From positions 7,479,361 to 7,543,360 of the forward strand of contig CM041200.1 of NCBI GenBank assembly GCA_023078555.1: DNA of 64,000 bases, given 5' to 3'. The notes below the pieces were generated by a model. That model ran no database searches. It was not told where the DNA came from and was given only the letters and a program-made list of their open reading frames with translations. The position numbers were made by a program, and so were the translations under genes. The first letter of the stretch is position 1. Every line of letters starts with the position of its first letter. The DNA is from Ulva prolifera. Taxonomy: Eukaryota > Chlorophyta > Ulvophyceae > Ulvales > Ulvaceae. Below, piece by piece: positions 1-12,772 of this stretch.

Positions 1-2938
1 TATTGTGATAACCTTCAACGATCTCCGGGGACCTTTTCCGAGTGATGGGTGTTGGCATTGCTCTCACGATGCATCCCATCGCGATGTCGAGACAACGCGT
101 TACCCCGTGATGTCGGCCGTCTCCTCGGATCTGGCGTTGCAGTGTCTGTGCCACAGTGCCGGATTCGCGATATTTGCGGTACCTTGTTGCTCTGATGTTC
201 AGCGCGACAACCTCCACCGGCGCACACGCAGCCACGCAGTGCATGGCTTTCTACAGCTGGACCACCATGCCCGCCAGGCGATACATTTTTAGCCACCAGT
301 GTTGATCGCAATTAGCACAAGCAATGCTTATCAAGCACACACTTGGGCCCGTCTGTGCGGCCGGCAGTGCACTCCCATGATTGCCTGGCATCGCATCTGC
401 TCGGTGCACTCTCCGCCGAGGGTTTCCTTTGGCACCGTCACCTGCTGATGATGACAGCGCAATTGAATCGCGTTCCATGCCATCTGCGTGCACCTTGCTC
501 GTCCGCAAGCAACAGAGTCACTCCGTGAGGCAGGTTCCACTTGCACAGATCAGAGTGAATCCCGTCGACACATTTACAATTGTCGTGTGAATACGGATCC
601 ATCTGCGGTACAATGCAGCAATCACAGTCACCAAGCGAGTGGGCAACAGTAGCTGCGGCGATGACGACGGCCTACCTTGCCCCGAACATGCTGTGCTTAT
701 CAAACTCATGACCAAGTTGAAGAAGCCTTGACTGTGCTTCAGTTCGAGTTGTCTCCCAGCCAGGCAGTGGATCACTTTGGGCGCGCGTGGCACGGCATGA
801 ACGATCGTCGAACTGGGCCGAAACTGTGGCAGTCGCAGCGACGGTCTCGCGGACACGTCTATCCCTCCTGCACTGCAACCCCATATATATCCGAACGAAG
901 CCAGAACACTCCGGCGTAGCGGATGATTCCAGGTGCAGGCCCTCGCAAGGAGCTTGGTGCCATGAATGCTACGGCTTGCAGAGCTGTGCCGAGAGAAGTG
1001 CTTGTTACGTTTCCGGCACGTACCCTCTTCGAACTTGCGAACTTATGATTATAGTGGCGATGCATGATAGATAAGATCTAGATGGCGCTAGTTCCGGACA
1101 GCGGCTGCATGCTGCATGTGCTGGGAGCACTTTGGCTGCAAAGGTCAAAACGCCGATCGCGTGCGGCGCATGCCTCTGAAAATTTTGTTATTGGAAGCTT
1201 GTTTGAGCATACTGATCCGGTGTTGAGGGAGTGCTCCGGTCTGATCCAGTCTTGACCGAGCGTGTGGCCAAAGCGAACGAACCAGCATCCCGCGGCCCTC
1301 GACGCAATGGTCCTGGACCGGGCACACATCCTCCCGCCTATTAGCTCTCCGCCAATTTCATGTCCGGTGCTTGCATATGGCTGCCCCAGTAGTCATTCTG
1401 CTGCGGGCATGCCTGCCTAACTGCACTGGCAGTTTCTCTGGCTGCCCTGTCTGGACAGTGTCCAGTGGACATCGCTTGAAATGTCCAGAACCTATTGCCC
1501 CATATGTCTGCACTGCTGCCTCCACACGAAATGCTACTGCAGCTTCTACCACAACAACAACTTCACTCTACCCGTCGAGGTAATCAGCATACGTACCCAG
1601 TCTAACAGAATGCAATTGAAAGCTGTGACAAGGTACCTTTCAGAACTATGACCGACCCGTCGGAACGATCAGCATGCTAAGCATCATAGCATGCCCTCAG
1701 ATCCCACACTCTGTAGGGATGGATACTTCATTTGATTGGCCACCTGTGGTGCAACAGATGCAGGCGGATTACAATGCACACTGGACACCGTGGATGAGTA
1801 TGACGACACGTGGAGATGTGTTCTCATGGTCAGATGTGGGAATTGCATACAGTATTTGCAAGAGGAACGGGTGCGTTTCCGGGGAGTCTGCATCGGAGTA
1901 ACTGCGTTGATGTCTCATTGAACATGTGCCTTGTTTACATTGCATGCTGCTCAGCAGGATGTGCTGCCCTTGCACGCACTGACTCGGCAACGGCGCCATC
2001 ATGGAGGAGGATGTTCCAGAGAAGAAGACATTTCACAATCACAATGACTTCCTCTCATTCATGGCGCCCTGATGTGACTCACGTTTCATTTCTGTGTGCT
2101 TCATCACTCTCAGATCACAGGATGACTGGCACCATGATTGACAATGAACACATGCACTGATGGACCCTGAGTGGCCACGCTTGGAGAACCTCGACCGTGT
2201 TCAGAACAGAAAAGGGCAGTGTGCAGACATTCAGATGCGCTCACGCCAATACCTGTTGTATTGGCAGGGTCATCATTCATCTCGTGGGTGCGTGGCATTT
2301 TTTGGGCGCCTGCCAATGGCACTGCTCCACACAGTCAGGCCACACAGTGCATCGTTTTCACATGCGGATGCTGGTTACCAAAATCTGGCCTTCTCCAAGT
2401 GCATGCTTCCATCAGCGGTGGCTGTGAAGGCAGGCCCCTGGAGTGATGAATCATGAATGTCTGCAAGGTCTGCATGAATAAGCAGCACCTGGGCCGCACC
2501 CAAGCTTCCTGCCCGGGAACAACCCACTACACCGTCGCCTCCACACACCCCTGTCACAAAGTCTGTCTATCACAGCCTGTCCATGCAGCACCCTCCCAGC
2601 CTGTGGCAGCAGACCCAATCCTCTCCCCTTCCAGCCTAGCTTGCTTGCTCAAACATTCAGGATCCTCACCGCCCGACCCCCAGCGCCATGACTCAACACG
2701 CAGCGCCCTTGCTTGCTAGCTTGAGGAGGCCACCACTTGAGGCTGCGCTCGAGGGTTCAGTAATCCAGTAATCCAGACATGCATGGCCAACAAGCCATCA
2801 CTTGTGCACCAGCTCCCGCACCTCCCAGCCCCCCCCCCTGCAGACCCACCCTCCCCAGCGAACCTGCAACCCCCAGCAGCAACTGCCGAGGACCCTTGCC
2901 ACGGCCACGCCTGCCCCAGCCCGAGAGCCCCCATAACC
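1..2938. other. Intergenic, no gene seen
   Basis: I see no reading frame here with coding character: the open frames overlap each other on both strands, are short and have no recognisable motifs. From about 2500 to 3000 the plus strand becomes strongly C-rich with runs of 8-10 C, which would be a G-rich tail on the minus strand just beyond the GTPase gene. The last part is probably its 3' untranslated region. Confidence 0.6.
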
Positions 2939-2943
2939 TTACA
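2939..2943 (-). promoter_or_regulatory. Putative poly(A) signal TGTAA of the GTPase gene
   Basis: The minus strand reads TGTAA about 150 nt beyond the stop codon at 3091-3093. TGTAA is the usual chlorophyte polyadenylation signal, so this is a plausible 3' end for the GTPBP-like transcript. A pentamer alone is weak evidence; position and strand make it credible. Confidence 0.45.
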
Positions 2944-3090
2944 CCCCCCCCTGCACCACCTGACCGACCACACCTGTTGAACCACACATCTCGAGGCCAT
3001 GCGCATAGGTCAATCAGCACACTCTGACACGACCCCAATGCAACCCTCGGTTGCACAAACCCTTAGACGTGGACATCAGACACCGCCACG

Positions 3091-6000
3091 TCACGCCCCG
3101 GCGCCGCCCTTTGCACCAGCAGCCTTCGCCTCCGCTGCAGCCGCCTTGGCCTCCTCCGCCTCGGTACCGACAACGACCCCGATGCCCTTCGTGCGGCCCT
3201 CTCGAAACACGAACCGCGTCGCCGGGGTGACGTACTCGGGGTGCTGCAGGAAGCGGAAGCGCACCGTCGCACGGTCGCCGGAGCGTAGCCGCTCGCGGTC
3301 CATCGCGACGACGCGCGCCGCCTGCCGCACGATCTCGCAGTGGATCATCGCCTGGTAGCGCGGCTGAATGGTGGTCGCGTGCGTGAGGATCGAGATGTCG
3401 GCGTTGAACTCCCACGATGCCGCGGGGCGGAGGTCTCGATGGGCGAGGACCATGCCCTTGCGCACCTGCTCCCGCTTCACCTGCACACGCCAGCGGGGGC
3501 CGTGTCGCGCGGAAAATGAGGAATGGGGTGCATCATGCATGCCGCCATCCACTGCGGGTGCGTCACGCGTGGGTTGAAGTGCCACGGCCCCGTATGACAG
3601 GGGCACAATCGATTGGCACACAGACGCATTGGGCACAAAGGCGTGCATTGTGCATGCTGCGATAGACCGCAGAATGATGCGATGTGGGGTGAAGTACAGC
3701 AGACCCTGAGGCTGCGCGGCGGTGCATGGTGTGGCTACAGTGCCGGCACCTCCGCGGATTCACGAGTGGGGTGCTTTTCGTGCTGTGTAGCCGTGCATGC
3801 CGCTGACGCACACTTCAGAAGAGTGCAGAAATTTGGGTGCTTCAGAGTCACAGGCCCTCCACAAAAATACGCCTCAACTGTTGATGAAACGGATGGGGAT
3901 GCAGCAGCGGTCAGGGGTATGGGTGGGGAGCAGTGTTGCCTCGTCCGGCCCAATCACATACAACGATACCAGAGTAACAGGTCCAAAATAATAGGTCCAA
4001 AACCTGGACCCATATTGTGTCAAGTTTTTGAACTTGATGACAGCCATAGAAATGCTGCAAGGCAATAAGGCAACACAACACTAGAAGGAAGGCGGACCTT
4101 CTTCAGAGCGATCGCGGCAGTCTGGCCCGCCACCACCTCCGGCACAGCGAGGCGCTTGTAGTGGATGGACTTGACGGACGCCGCCGCGAAAGAGCCGTCG
4201 GCGATGCTCGGGCCAAGCATCAGCGGCGTCTGCACATCGCACGCAGACATCAGCTCTCGGGGGGCGGTGCAAGGTTTGCTCGCGCAGAGATCACATGCAC
4301 ATGCTTGTGTGAGCATACGTGACGTCTGAACCCAGCATGCATGCGAATGTGAATGTACACAGCCTCTGCACCGCCCGGGTGGCATCGGCGCATGGCCCAA
4401 ACATCAGCGCCGCAGCATGGCAAAGCACACGAACACCAGCTGGACGCATGTGGCGATGGCGGCCGAGAACTGCAACACTGGGGATCTGCACACACGGGGT
4501 ACCCCCCCCCACACACAGTTCACCCACAAAGAAACTGAACCGCAACGCGTCGGGCTACAAAAAGGAATAATCGGCACATGCTGAGTCGCAGCTCACTTAC
4601 TGTGTAGCATGGCGCATCCACGCGAAGCAGCCTGCCAGGGCTGTTGTGCGACATAGGATACAGGTCGGGCGGACACACTGGCATGCATCGTCACTCGCGC
4701 ACCAGATCCACCCGACACCAATTTGCGTCTGTGCATGACTGCCAAGCCAGAACCTCCGGGACATTAACAGCTCTGGAACGCAGGACCAGTCGAGGTGTGA
4801 AAGCCAGACGCTGCCGCAACCTTTGGCCGACATGATAGAGGGAAGTGAATGGGCGAGGCGCACGTGGAGGTTGAGGGTGCCGCGCTTGAGGGTGCCGGCG
4901 ACGACGGTCCCGACGCCGGGCACGCCGAAGGTCTCGTCGATCATGAACTCCGCGGGCTCGCCCTGCACGTCGCCCCAGCGGCGGCGCAGCGGCGCGAGGT
5001 CCACAAACAGCCGCAGCAGCGTGAGGCCCTGGCCGGTGACGGCGGAGGTGAGGAAGATGGGCGCGAGCGACTCGGAGGTGATCGAGAGCGCACACGTCAG
5101 CACGTCCTGCAGGTGCGCTGCACGCATGTAGTCACGCATGCATGCATGTTTTGATGGCATTGAATCGGCGGCGGAGAGATGGGTGTCTGTCTGACTGTCT
5201 GTTGCGCACGGGTATCCATGTACAGGTGTATGCACGACGTGTGGACAGAGATTGATTGAGGTGGCGGCGTTGCCAGAATATTGCGCATGGAGCAAGATTG
5301 TGGAGCAAGGGCACGAAGTAGTGTGGAAGGCAAAGAGTTTGTTGTCAAGACTGTTGTCAACGTTGTCAAGGCAGCAGGGAGCGTTTGAGCCGGGCGGGAG
5401 CTTGCACTGCAAAGAGACCATGCGCCTCACATGCTGACAATGCATGCTCACAATGCATACACCAGCAGAGCCGCATGCCGAAAAGACCAACGGCAGGCGG
5501 GCACCATGCATGCGCGCACCTGCACCGTGTTGACGACGAAAGGCCGCTTGCGCACGCCGGGGCGCTTCAGGATCGCCGTCAGCTGCTGCAGGCTCTGGCG
5601 CAGGATGTGGTCCGGGCAGATGTCGACCTTGGTGACGACGAAGAACACGGGGACCTTGAGCGCGAGCGCGACGCCGAGGTGCTCCTTGCACATGCCCACC
5701 ACGCCCTGCACGCGCAGCACGCAGCACGCGTCACGCACAGCACGCGGGCAGGTGTTCTTTTTTGTTGGATGAAAACAAGAAACCCCCGCAAGGACACTTG
5801 TGGCAGTTTCGCTGAAGACGAGATCAAAGCTGCGTCGGGCTGCGATGGGTGAGATGTGGAGGCTGATTGCAGACCGGTCAGTGGGTGTCGTGGGTGTGAT
5901 GTCGAGCGGCGAGCTGCCACCGCTTGAGCGTTGAGGCAGCAATGCAGGCTGGTTCGCCGGTGCTGACGGTGGGGTCGCGAAGCGCGGATCGAAATCTCGC

Positions 6001-7753
6001 GATTCTGGAGCCGCGATGCACTTGCACCGCCCGCATTGGCACGCGCCACGGAAGCAGCTGCTGCCGGGCGCTTTCGGTGATGAGCGGCAGAAGCTCACCA
6101 GAAAAAAGGCACACAAGTTGACACACGAGGCGCACCGCGTTGGCGCCGACGAGGAGGCAGGCGAAGTCCGGGAGGTGGCCGGTGAGGCCGTAGGCCGTCG
6201 TCTTGAAGTAGCGCTCGTGGCCGGCGAGGTCGACGAGCGTGACGACCTTGGCGGAGCGCGCGACGTAGTCATGTGACGTCGACGTCTTGAACGCCGCGTC
6301 GTTTAGGATCTTGCCCTGCGGCGGCGCGCGAGCGGGGGTCAGTGGGGGGATGCAGGCGCGATGGCTTCCAAGCCTGTCGAAGGGATCTCATGTCTCGTCA
6401 GATAGTGTGTTTGCCAGCGACTGTTCAAATGAAGTCACAGCACTGTCATGCTCTGCAACTGAGTATCAGCCAGCCGCAGAGGAAGATGTGATGTGTAAAG
6501 GGAGTGAGGTGTGGGCGTGGGCACTAGTGTTTGGTCGCTGTGCAGGATTTTCAGGGCTGCCACCCAGAAATTAGCCCTGAATATCAGGAATTTTTACATG
6601 TGATCGGGCCTGACGGCCCAACACTGGCGGGCGCCCGGTGAAACGGCTGCGCGGCGACTGTATGGGTGCGATCGTGCAAACACTGACACAAGGCACGCAT
6701 GGGCCACAATGTCTATGCAGGGGCATATGACACCGTGGCAGGTCATGAACGGGTGTGTGCACGTGATGCAGCGGAAGTGGAGACACCGCATGGCGGAGGG
6801 GGCAGCAGTCGGCTCACCTTGGAGTCGAGGCAGAGGTTGTGCTGCCCGATCGCGGACGTCCGGCCCGACTCGTCCTCGTGGGAGTGCTTGAAGACCTTTG
6901 ACCGCGCACCGCCGCGGCCGTTGTCCAGCACGCTGCGGGTGAGCACCCCCACCATCGTCGATTTGCCCGAGTCCACGTTGCCGATCACCGCGACCCGCAG
7001 CTCCAGCGGCATGCGGCCGTCCCCGCTGCGGCGCCTGACGAGGATGGCGGAGGGCTGCTGCTCTGCCCCTGGGCCAGTGGCTAGAGGGGATTCAGTGGCT
7101 TCGGGGGCTTGGGCAGGGGCCTTGTGGCCGTTGGCCTTGGAGGACTTGGCACCGGGCTTGTCTGGTGCGGGCGCTGGGCTGGGTCCGGTGATGTCGGCAG
7201 AGATGAGCGTGGCGTCTGCATCAACCTGGACGAGAGCAGGGCGTTCAGGTCGTGTCGCAGAGTTACCTTGGAGAGATGTCTTCCAGGTGGTGGCGCATTG
7301 TTATCGGGATCATGCAGTGATGCCTACACAGTCTGGGCAAGAAGCAGCCGGAGAGACGCCGTCGCGACATTACACTGCATTAAAATTTCCGGCTGGCTGT
7401 GGCAGCGTCTGTGAAGCATGGAGTCTGCAGCGCTAACACACCTCGTCAGCAACGGCCTTGATGCGCTCGATCACGGTGGCGAGCTGCTCGTCGGTCAGGT
7501 CGCCTGTGACGACGCTGCGGCTGCCAGAGAGCTTTAGGAGAATTTCTCCGATCACCGGGACTTCGGCTCGAATGGAATTCTCCACGTGTTGGAGTTCCGC
7601 ATCGAAGCGTTGCTCCTCCGTGAGGGGGGAACCGTCAAGGGATATGTGCTGCTCCGCGATCACGTTGGCCTTGGACGTGCTGCAGCGAAAGCAAGCATCT
7701 GTTATTCTCTGTGGCTCGTGGACTGTGCGGATTTTCGCCATATGCAGTGTCAA
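3091..7753 (-). CDS. GTPBP1/2-like: GTPBP1/GTPBP2-like translational GTPase (multi-exon)
   Basis: EF-Tu/EF1A-superfamily GTPase of the GTPBP1/GTPBP2 branch, cytosolic proteins tied to ribosome rescue and mRNA surveillance in animals. Exons, each joined in phase: 7442-7679, 6818-7225, 6136-6315, 5520-5705, 4864-5106, 4098-4229, 3091-3480. Visible motifs in order: G1 GNVDSGKST, switch I region [12 protein letters not shown]3 [13 protein letters not shown]4 TKVDICP, G5-like SAVTGQG, then domain II ([24 protein letters not shown]) and domain III ([32 protein letters not shown]). Exons give about 590 aa, close to animal GTPBP2 at about 600. The tail after VFREGRTKG is a short Ala/Glu/Lys-rich stretch. 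The 5' end is uncertain: a good acceptor sits at 7680-7681, so an unseen first exon is likely, or an in-frame start upstream to 7753 is used. Introns carry two hAT-type MITEs. No key residue is missing. Confidence 0.93.
3931..4083. mobile_element. hAT-type MITE, long variant, in GTPase intron
   Basis: It starts CAGTGTTGCCTCGTC and ends in a degraded complement (GGCAACACAACACTA). Internally it shares the block GAAATGCTGCAAGGC with other family members. At 153 bp it is about 50 bp longer than its relatives because of an extra central segment that itself contains the inverted pair GGTCC...GGACC. Flanking octamers agree at five of eight positions, so the insertion is old. It ends only 14 bases from a splice donor of the GTPase gene. 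Confidence 0.6.
6525..6626. mobile_element. hAT-type MITE in GTPase intron
   Basis: It is 102 bp with left end TAGTGTTTGGTCG and right end CGGCCCAACACTG, matching the family consensus with a few changes. The flanking octamers GTGGGCAC and GCGGGCGC agree at six of eight positions, consistent with an aged 8-bp target duplication. It lies within the intron between the GTPase exons 6818-7225 and 6136-6315. Confidence 0.65.
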
Positions 7754-9614
7754 ATTCTAGTTTGTTGAACGCGAAAGCACATGCTCAAAATCTCATACAC
7801 TCGCGTCACGAAGCAGGACGCACCTTCACAGGAAAGCATACAGCAGCAATACACAATGACAGCGCTGCTCGCGGCGTTGCGATCTTCAAACATGCACGCT
7901 TCCGGCACCAAGCGCACCTTTCGCGACCTTCCACGTCACAGTCCACGGCTTCCCACGCCGTAGTGCCAGAAGCCTGCTGTGCAGACTGGGAGAGATGATG
8001 TTGCACCATTTTGAGTGCTGTTATCACCTAGTTAAAATGTAAGGCGTGCAGTAGTGTCTTCTCCGTTGTAACCTATGGTCCAGATGTCTCCGGACGGTCA
8101 ACAAGAATGAGAAAGAATGGGTCGCTGAAGTGAGCATGTTCACCAAGAAACTGAGTTAGATCTGCCCCATAGCGATGCTGGCAGATGCAATGGCAAGATG
8201 CCTGTTCTTCCTGTCGTGACAGTCTCTTACAGCGTAGACATTGAGCACACATGTACGAATGACGGCATCGAATGCAATGAGTGTATATATTGAGGATCAG
8301 TGTCAGGCTAGCAGGGGTAACAATCGGCCGGTGCGAAACGGCGAGGCCACATGGACGCATTCGCATGCACCACGGCTGGACAAAGCTGGCTCACATTCCT
8401 GGCAGGTCGCGGGATACTGCACACCCCCTGGGTGCTGCACCCCTCGGCACCTCATTCACACCGTGAGCAATGGTTCCACACACGTTGCTCAGTTTCGTTC
8501 GCGTGCTGACAGATCACAGCAAGATCCATTGCATGCTGGTGATCATGACATTGCTTGACACTGTGCTGCAGGGTACGGTGGCACCTCTCTCCACAAACAG
8601 CGACCCTTGACAGCGACATGACTTACAGTAGCAGGTACCATGAAACTACCGTGCTTTCTGGGCTTCAGATGTGGACGACAGTGCAGGCGGTGGAGCAGCA
8701 AGTCTCGTTGCCATGGAGGCAGCATGCATAGATCGATGGTTACATGCTAGCACGTGCCTGTAACATGTGGGATATAGCCACCGTGGTACTCTAACTTGTG
8801 GAAAATCAGGCTGCATGCGGTGGGGCTGCTCCCTGATCAGTGTGGGGCCTGCAAGAACTGGCATGCAGCAGGACATGGGTAGCAAGGCCCGCTGAAGTGC
8901 TGTACTTGCACTTGGTGTTGATGGATGGGCATCACAGTATGGTCCAAAGCACTGCTGGTTGACGGGGTTGCAGGAGCATCGTTATCGGCACCTCGAAATA
9001 TGAAATGAGTGCACGCACCCGCTGGCACCGAAAGTTGCTGAGGACAAATAGCCGGCAAGCTGGAGATGCAGGTGCCTTGTGGCCACCTGTGTCCCGTCGG
9101 AATTTTCCGACAGGGGCGTTGTCGCAAATGATTGTAGAACATCGTGTAGCCCGTCACTGAATGCAAGGCGAGGCAGCGTGCTTCAGTCAACCTTCCTTAA
9201 CAGCAGCACGAAGTCCAGCTCGCGTGTGTTGCCGCGGCCCACTTCTTGTAAAGCTCGAGGCTTCGACGTTCAGCTCGATACCTTACAATCTACTGCTCTA
9301 TTTCCGTGCGGAAAGAGCTTTACTTCCTGAATTCCCTGCTCCAATATAACAGTGATGAGGCTTCATGAGGGCCGTCCAGCGCGTGCATGTCCATGTCGTC
9401 AGGCAAGCCGTCCACGTTCGTTTCACCGACAACGACACTTCCCTGCGCTTCTGGACCTCACGGAACGACACGAGCGGTGCATCAAGACGTCTGCTGCTGC
9501 TGCAGTGAGTGACGATCCGTTCAATGGGGATCAAGGTGCGCCATTGTTCACGTCGTACAGCGGGAGCAAATTCAGCGTTCTCTGACATCACGCCGTTGCA
9601 CCGCAGAGGTGCAG
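7754..9614. other. Divergent intergenic region
   Basis: About 1.9 kb separates the minus-strand GTPase gene from the plus-strand 312-aa gene and must hold both promoters and possibly undetected first exons of either gene. I found no clear TATA box, tRNA or repeat. A start-proximal exon of the GTPase gene may lie between 7754 and 8030. Confidence 0.5.
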
Positions 9615-11779
9615 ATGGCGCTGGACGAGAGCTTCGAAACCATCCAGGAGATCCTCGAGCACGTTTGCAACAACATGGTCGCAGAGAACGCGGTCGCTTT
9701 CGTCACAGTCTCCCCAGCTGATCAAACACCAGCCAAGCTGATGAGCCAAGCAGTAGAAGAGAGGCTCAGCAGGTTCAATCAGATGACGCTGCACACCATC
9801 CACAGCCTGCTTGCATCTCCCACGGTGAAGCAGAACCCCCAGACGGAGGTGCTGCTGGAGATGATGAAGAAGGAGATCCTGAAACAAGCTGGCCACGCCC
9901 TACCAGTCGAGTTGCAGACTCTAGACCGGCTCATCAAGGAGAAAGACGACGACGCCCGCGCAGAGGTCATCAATGTACGGCCTTACACCACTTCATGCGC
10001 CATGTGCGGCTGTGCTATGGTCTTCACGGCGAACGTCTGCACCGCAAGTGTTACAGTGCCGCATGCCTGTCTCCAGAAGTAATTAAAAAAACTGTGCTGC
10101 ACAGAATAGCACTACTTCTATGCCGTGCTCCGCAGGGCCTACGTGCCCGCGTGCGGGCCCCTACGCTACCCGTCATCGACTTGCTTCCCTTGTACGGAAT
10201 CATGGCTGCGCCAGCTCAGCGGAGCAGGACCTTGTTTTCGTGTGGAGAGTTGCCCACTCCAACATACACCCCCGCTCTACAAGCACCCCTCAACCACGTC
10301 GTCTCATACAACAAGAACAAGTTCCTGTGTGCTGATTCCGCGCAGCTCTGCAGCTGGTCAGTCTGTGTATCCACGTGCATCCCAGGTCTACGCCTTGCTG
10401 CGCTGACCTCGCGTAGCATCAGGCAGACATGCAGCAGAGTCCCGGCCAGCACACCCATGTATCGACACCTGCTCCGTAACAGCCACCATCACGGCGGCAG
10501 CCCGGCCTCTCTACCCACTCGATCGCATGTGCACCACGCATGGCCACCATGCATATGTTCCACCATGCATGCGTGCCATGCAGGATCTGCCAGAGGACCT
10601 ACTCGAGGGCCTCGCGCTCGCGGCGGGGCAGGTCATCTCGGACATGGAGGAGACGCCGGCCATCGCCGACGTGCCGCTGCTGTGTGGTGTGGCCCTCGTG
10701 CGGGACGACGTGCTGCGGCGGCTGGAGGAGCGCCGCGCCGGCGCGGCCGCGGCCGCGCGCAAGGGCCGCGCCGCTGTGCCGGAGCAGATCGCGGCCACGA
10801 TCAAGGAGCTCACGCTCGTCGCTGACGCCGTCACGCGCCGTTCGCAGCTCTTCGGGTGCGTGCTGCGTGCTGCTGTTGTCGCGTGGGTGAGAAGGGGCGT
10901 GTTGGGGGGTCACGCGTCCACGCCGGGTGCCCGCCGTATCTATCATCAATCGTGCCTTCGGGACTCTGACCACATGCCATGCGGCGGGGTAGTTTGCCTC
11001 GAGGTAAGGCTACGGCGCGGCCTGCGACACGAGAGCTGGGCGCTTTCGTCTGCTCTGTGCGGCACTGCTGCAGAGTGTGCGTTTCTGGGATGTTCATCAC
11101 GTCTCCAGGGTACAGCGGGGAAGGTGTTGGCAGCTCGCAGCATCAGCACTGCGCCATGGCGATGCCGAGGCAGCTGCACACTCACACGCTCATGCCATGT
11201 GCCCCTCACAACGGCATGGCCGTGGTGGCTTGGAGCGGCTCTGCGGTGCAGCCTGGTGGTGCAGTGTTCCTGGGCGGCGTCACCCGCCACTCCAGCTTTG
11301 CCCTCGTAAACAGTGTTGGGTCGCCCTACAGCATGCTGCATTTTTCAGGGTGACCATCCAGAAGTCTAACCTGCACATCCGGATAGGTTTCAATTGATCG
11401 GACCCGGTGCTGCTCATGCCCAATGCATGCTGGCGCTCTGTCACGTGACATACGCCCGGGCGCTTCGTGCAGGATTCTGCAGCAGGGCTGTGAAGCCCCA
11501 GAGGCTGCGAAGGGCGCAGGGCCGGCAGCGGCCTCGCACGGGCACGGCGGCGGTGGAGATGGTGACGGCGGCCTCGCCAACGCAATGCGCCCCGGCGCGC
11601 TCCTCTACTGCATCGACATCATCCGCCACGAGATGGAGATCAACCCTCCGGCCGCCGCCGGCGCGCCGACCTCGGCAGCGGCCGTGACGCGGCGGCTGGC
11701 GGAGATCAAGGACGACGCCGTGCACGTCGTGCGCTCGATCCGCGACGGCAAGCTCGCGCATCTGTCGCCGAAACCCTGA
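9615..11779 (+). CDS. Unrecognised conserved-looking protein, three exons
   Basis: Exons 9615-9974, 10584-10855 and 11473-11779 join in phase (donors GTACGG and GTGCGT, acceptors ATGCAG and GTGCAG) into 312 aa. I do not recognise the family. The first exon encodes an amphipathic helical segment (SFETIQEILEHVCNNMV, LLEMMKKEILKQA). The second begins DLPEDLLEGLALAAGQVI and has an Arg/Ala-rich helix followed by PEQIAATIKELTLVADAV. The third opens with a Gly/His/Asp-rich low-complexity stretch and closes with a helical LYCIDIIRHEMEINPP and RRLAEIKDDAVHVVRSIRDG. No signal peptide or membrane segment is visible, so a soluble protein is likely. An acceptor-like CCGCAG just before the ATG leaves room for an upstream exon. 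Codon use, strict phase agreement and absence of stops argue that it is real. Confidence 0.65.
11311..11412. mobile_element. hAT-type MITE in intron of the 312-aa gene
   Basis: Left end CAGTGTTGGGTCG is a perfect match to the family; the right end CGGACCCGGTGCTG is a degraded complement. Length is 102 bp, equal to three other copies. Flanking octamers share only CTC at their start. It sits in the second intron (10856-11472) of the 312-aa gene. Confidence 0.6.
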
Positions 11780-12674
11780 CGCCAGCGGCGGGTGCACCCT
11801 GTCGGCATCGGGCATGACGCAGAGCGTGCCCCATGTGGGGTGCCATCCAGAAGCTTCCCCTGAACACCCAGGCGCGTGATCGCGCGCATGCAACTGCGGA
11901 GGCGCTGGCGGTGATCAAGGTTCCAAGACGAACACGATGGAGGTGCACTCCCCACGCTCCTTATGATGCGGGGCTGTACCACTCCGGCTCCCGAACCCTA
12001 GCCCCGACGCGGCGTTGAGGTGTTTCATCATGCTGTGATACCCGCAGCGTGCCTTACTGGTGGGCGCCTGGTACGACGCTGAAGGGGCGGCCGCCTGGGC
12101 CCCAGCATCCGCACGCCTTCGGATTCCAGGACACAATGTCTGCACGCCATGGACCCCCAGGCCACAGCATGCGCAGCGCGTGTCACGGCTGCACATGGCT
12201 GTTTAGCGAGTGAGCTGTTTTGGGCGGTTGGCGCTTGTTCTGTGTTGTTTGATCCACTGTGCGTTGGCCCCGGGCTGCCGGGGTGTTGGTAGTCCTCGGA
12301 TGTTTTGGGCTGGAGATGCTGTGCAGACTGGCCTCCCGGCACGCTACACCCATCTATGCCACGGGCTGCTTTCCCTGGCTGTGTAAGTTACGCAGTGCCA
12401 CGCAAGAGGCTTGGGTCTGCATGGCAAGACATACCCTGTGGGACCCTCACACGGCTGCCGGCGAGACAGGCGAGAGGCTTGCCAGAGCGGAATCAGCAGC
12501 ATTGCCTGAGCCTGATACACTGTGACGCTTGCGGCATGGGGCTGCCTTGAGTGTGCATGCAGTCTGTTCATGTGTGTTGCTCCTACGAGCCTCACTCCTG
12601 CACGTGGTCGTCAGTCGGTCAATGCAGGGCATTTCATGCCCTGTGAATGAGAAGCGCCGAAGTGCAGTGTCACT
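11780..12674. other. Noncoding, downstream of the 312-aa gene
   Basis: I see no gene. The first few hundred bases are probably the 3' untranslated region of the upstream gene. A TGTAA occurs near 12382, about 600 nt past the stop, and could be its poly(A) signal. Confidence 0.4.
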
Positions 12675-12722
12675 TGTTTCGGTCACACTCGGCTGGACTG
12701 TTTCGGTCACACTCGGCTGGAC
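12675..12722. repeat. 24-bp tandem duplication
   Basis: Two perfect adjacent copies of a 24-bp unit beginning TGTTTCGGTCACACTCGG. It precedes the 79-bp minisatellite by about 50 bp but does not share its sequence. Confidence 0.9.
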
Positions 12723-12772
12723 ATGGCCGGTACCACTGCTGTAATAAAGGCCCTGCAGGGTATGGTGGCATT

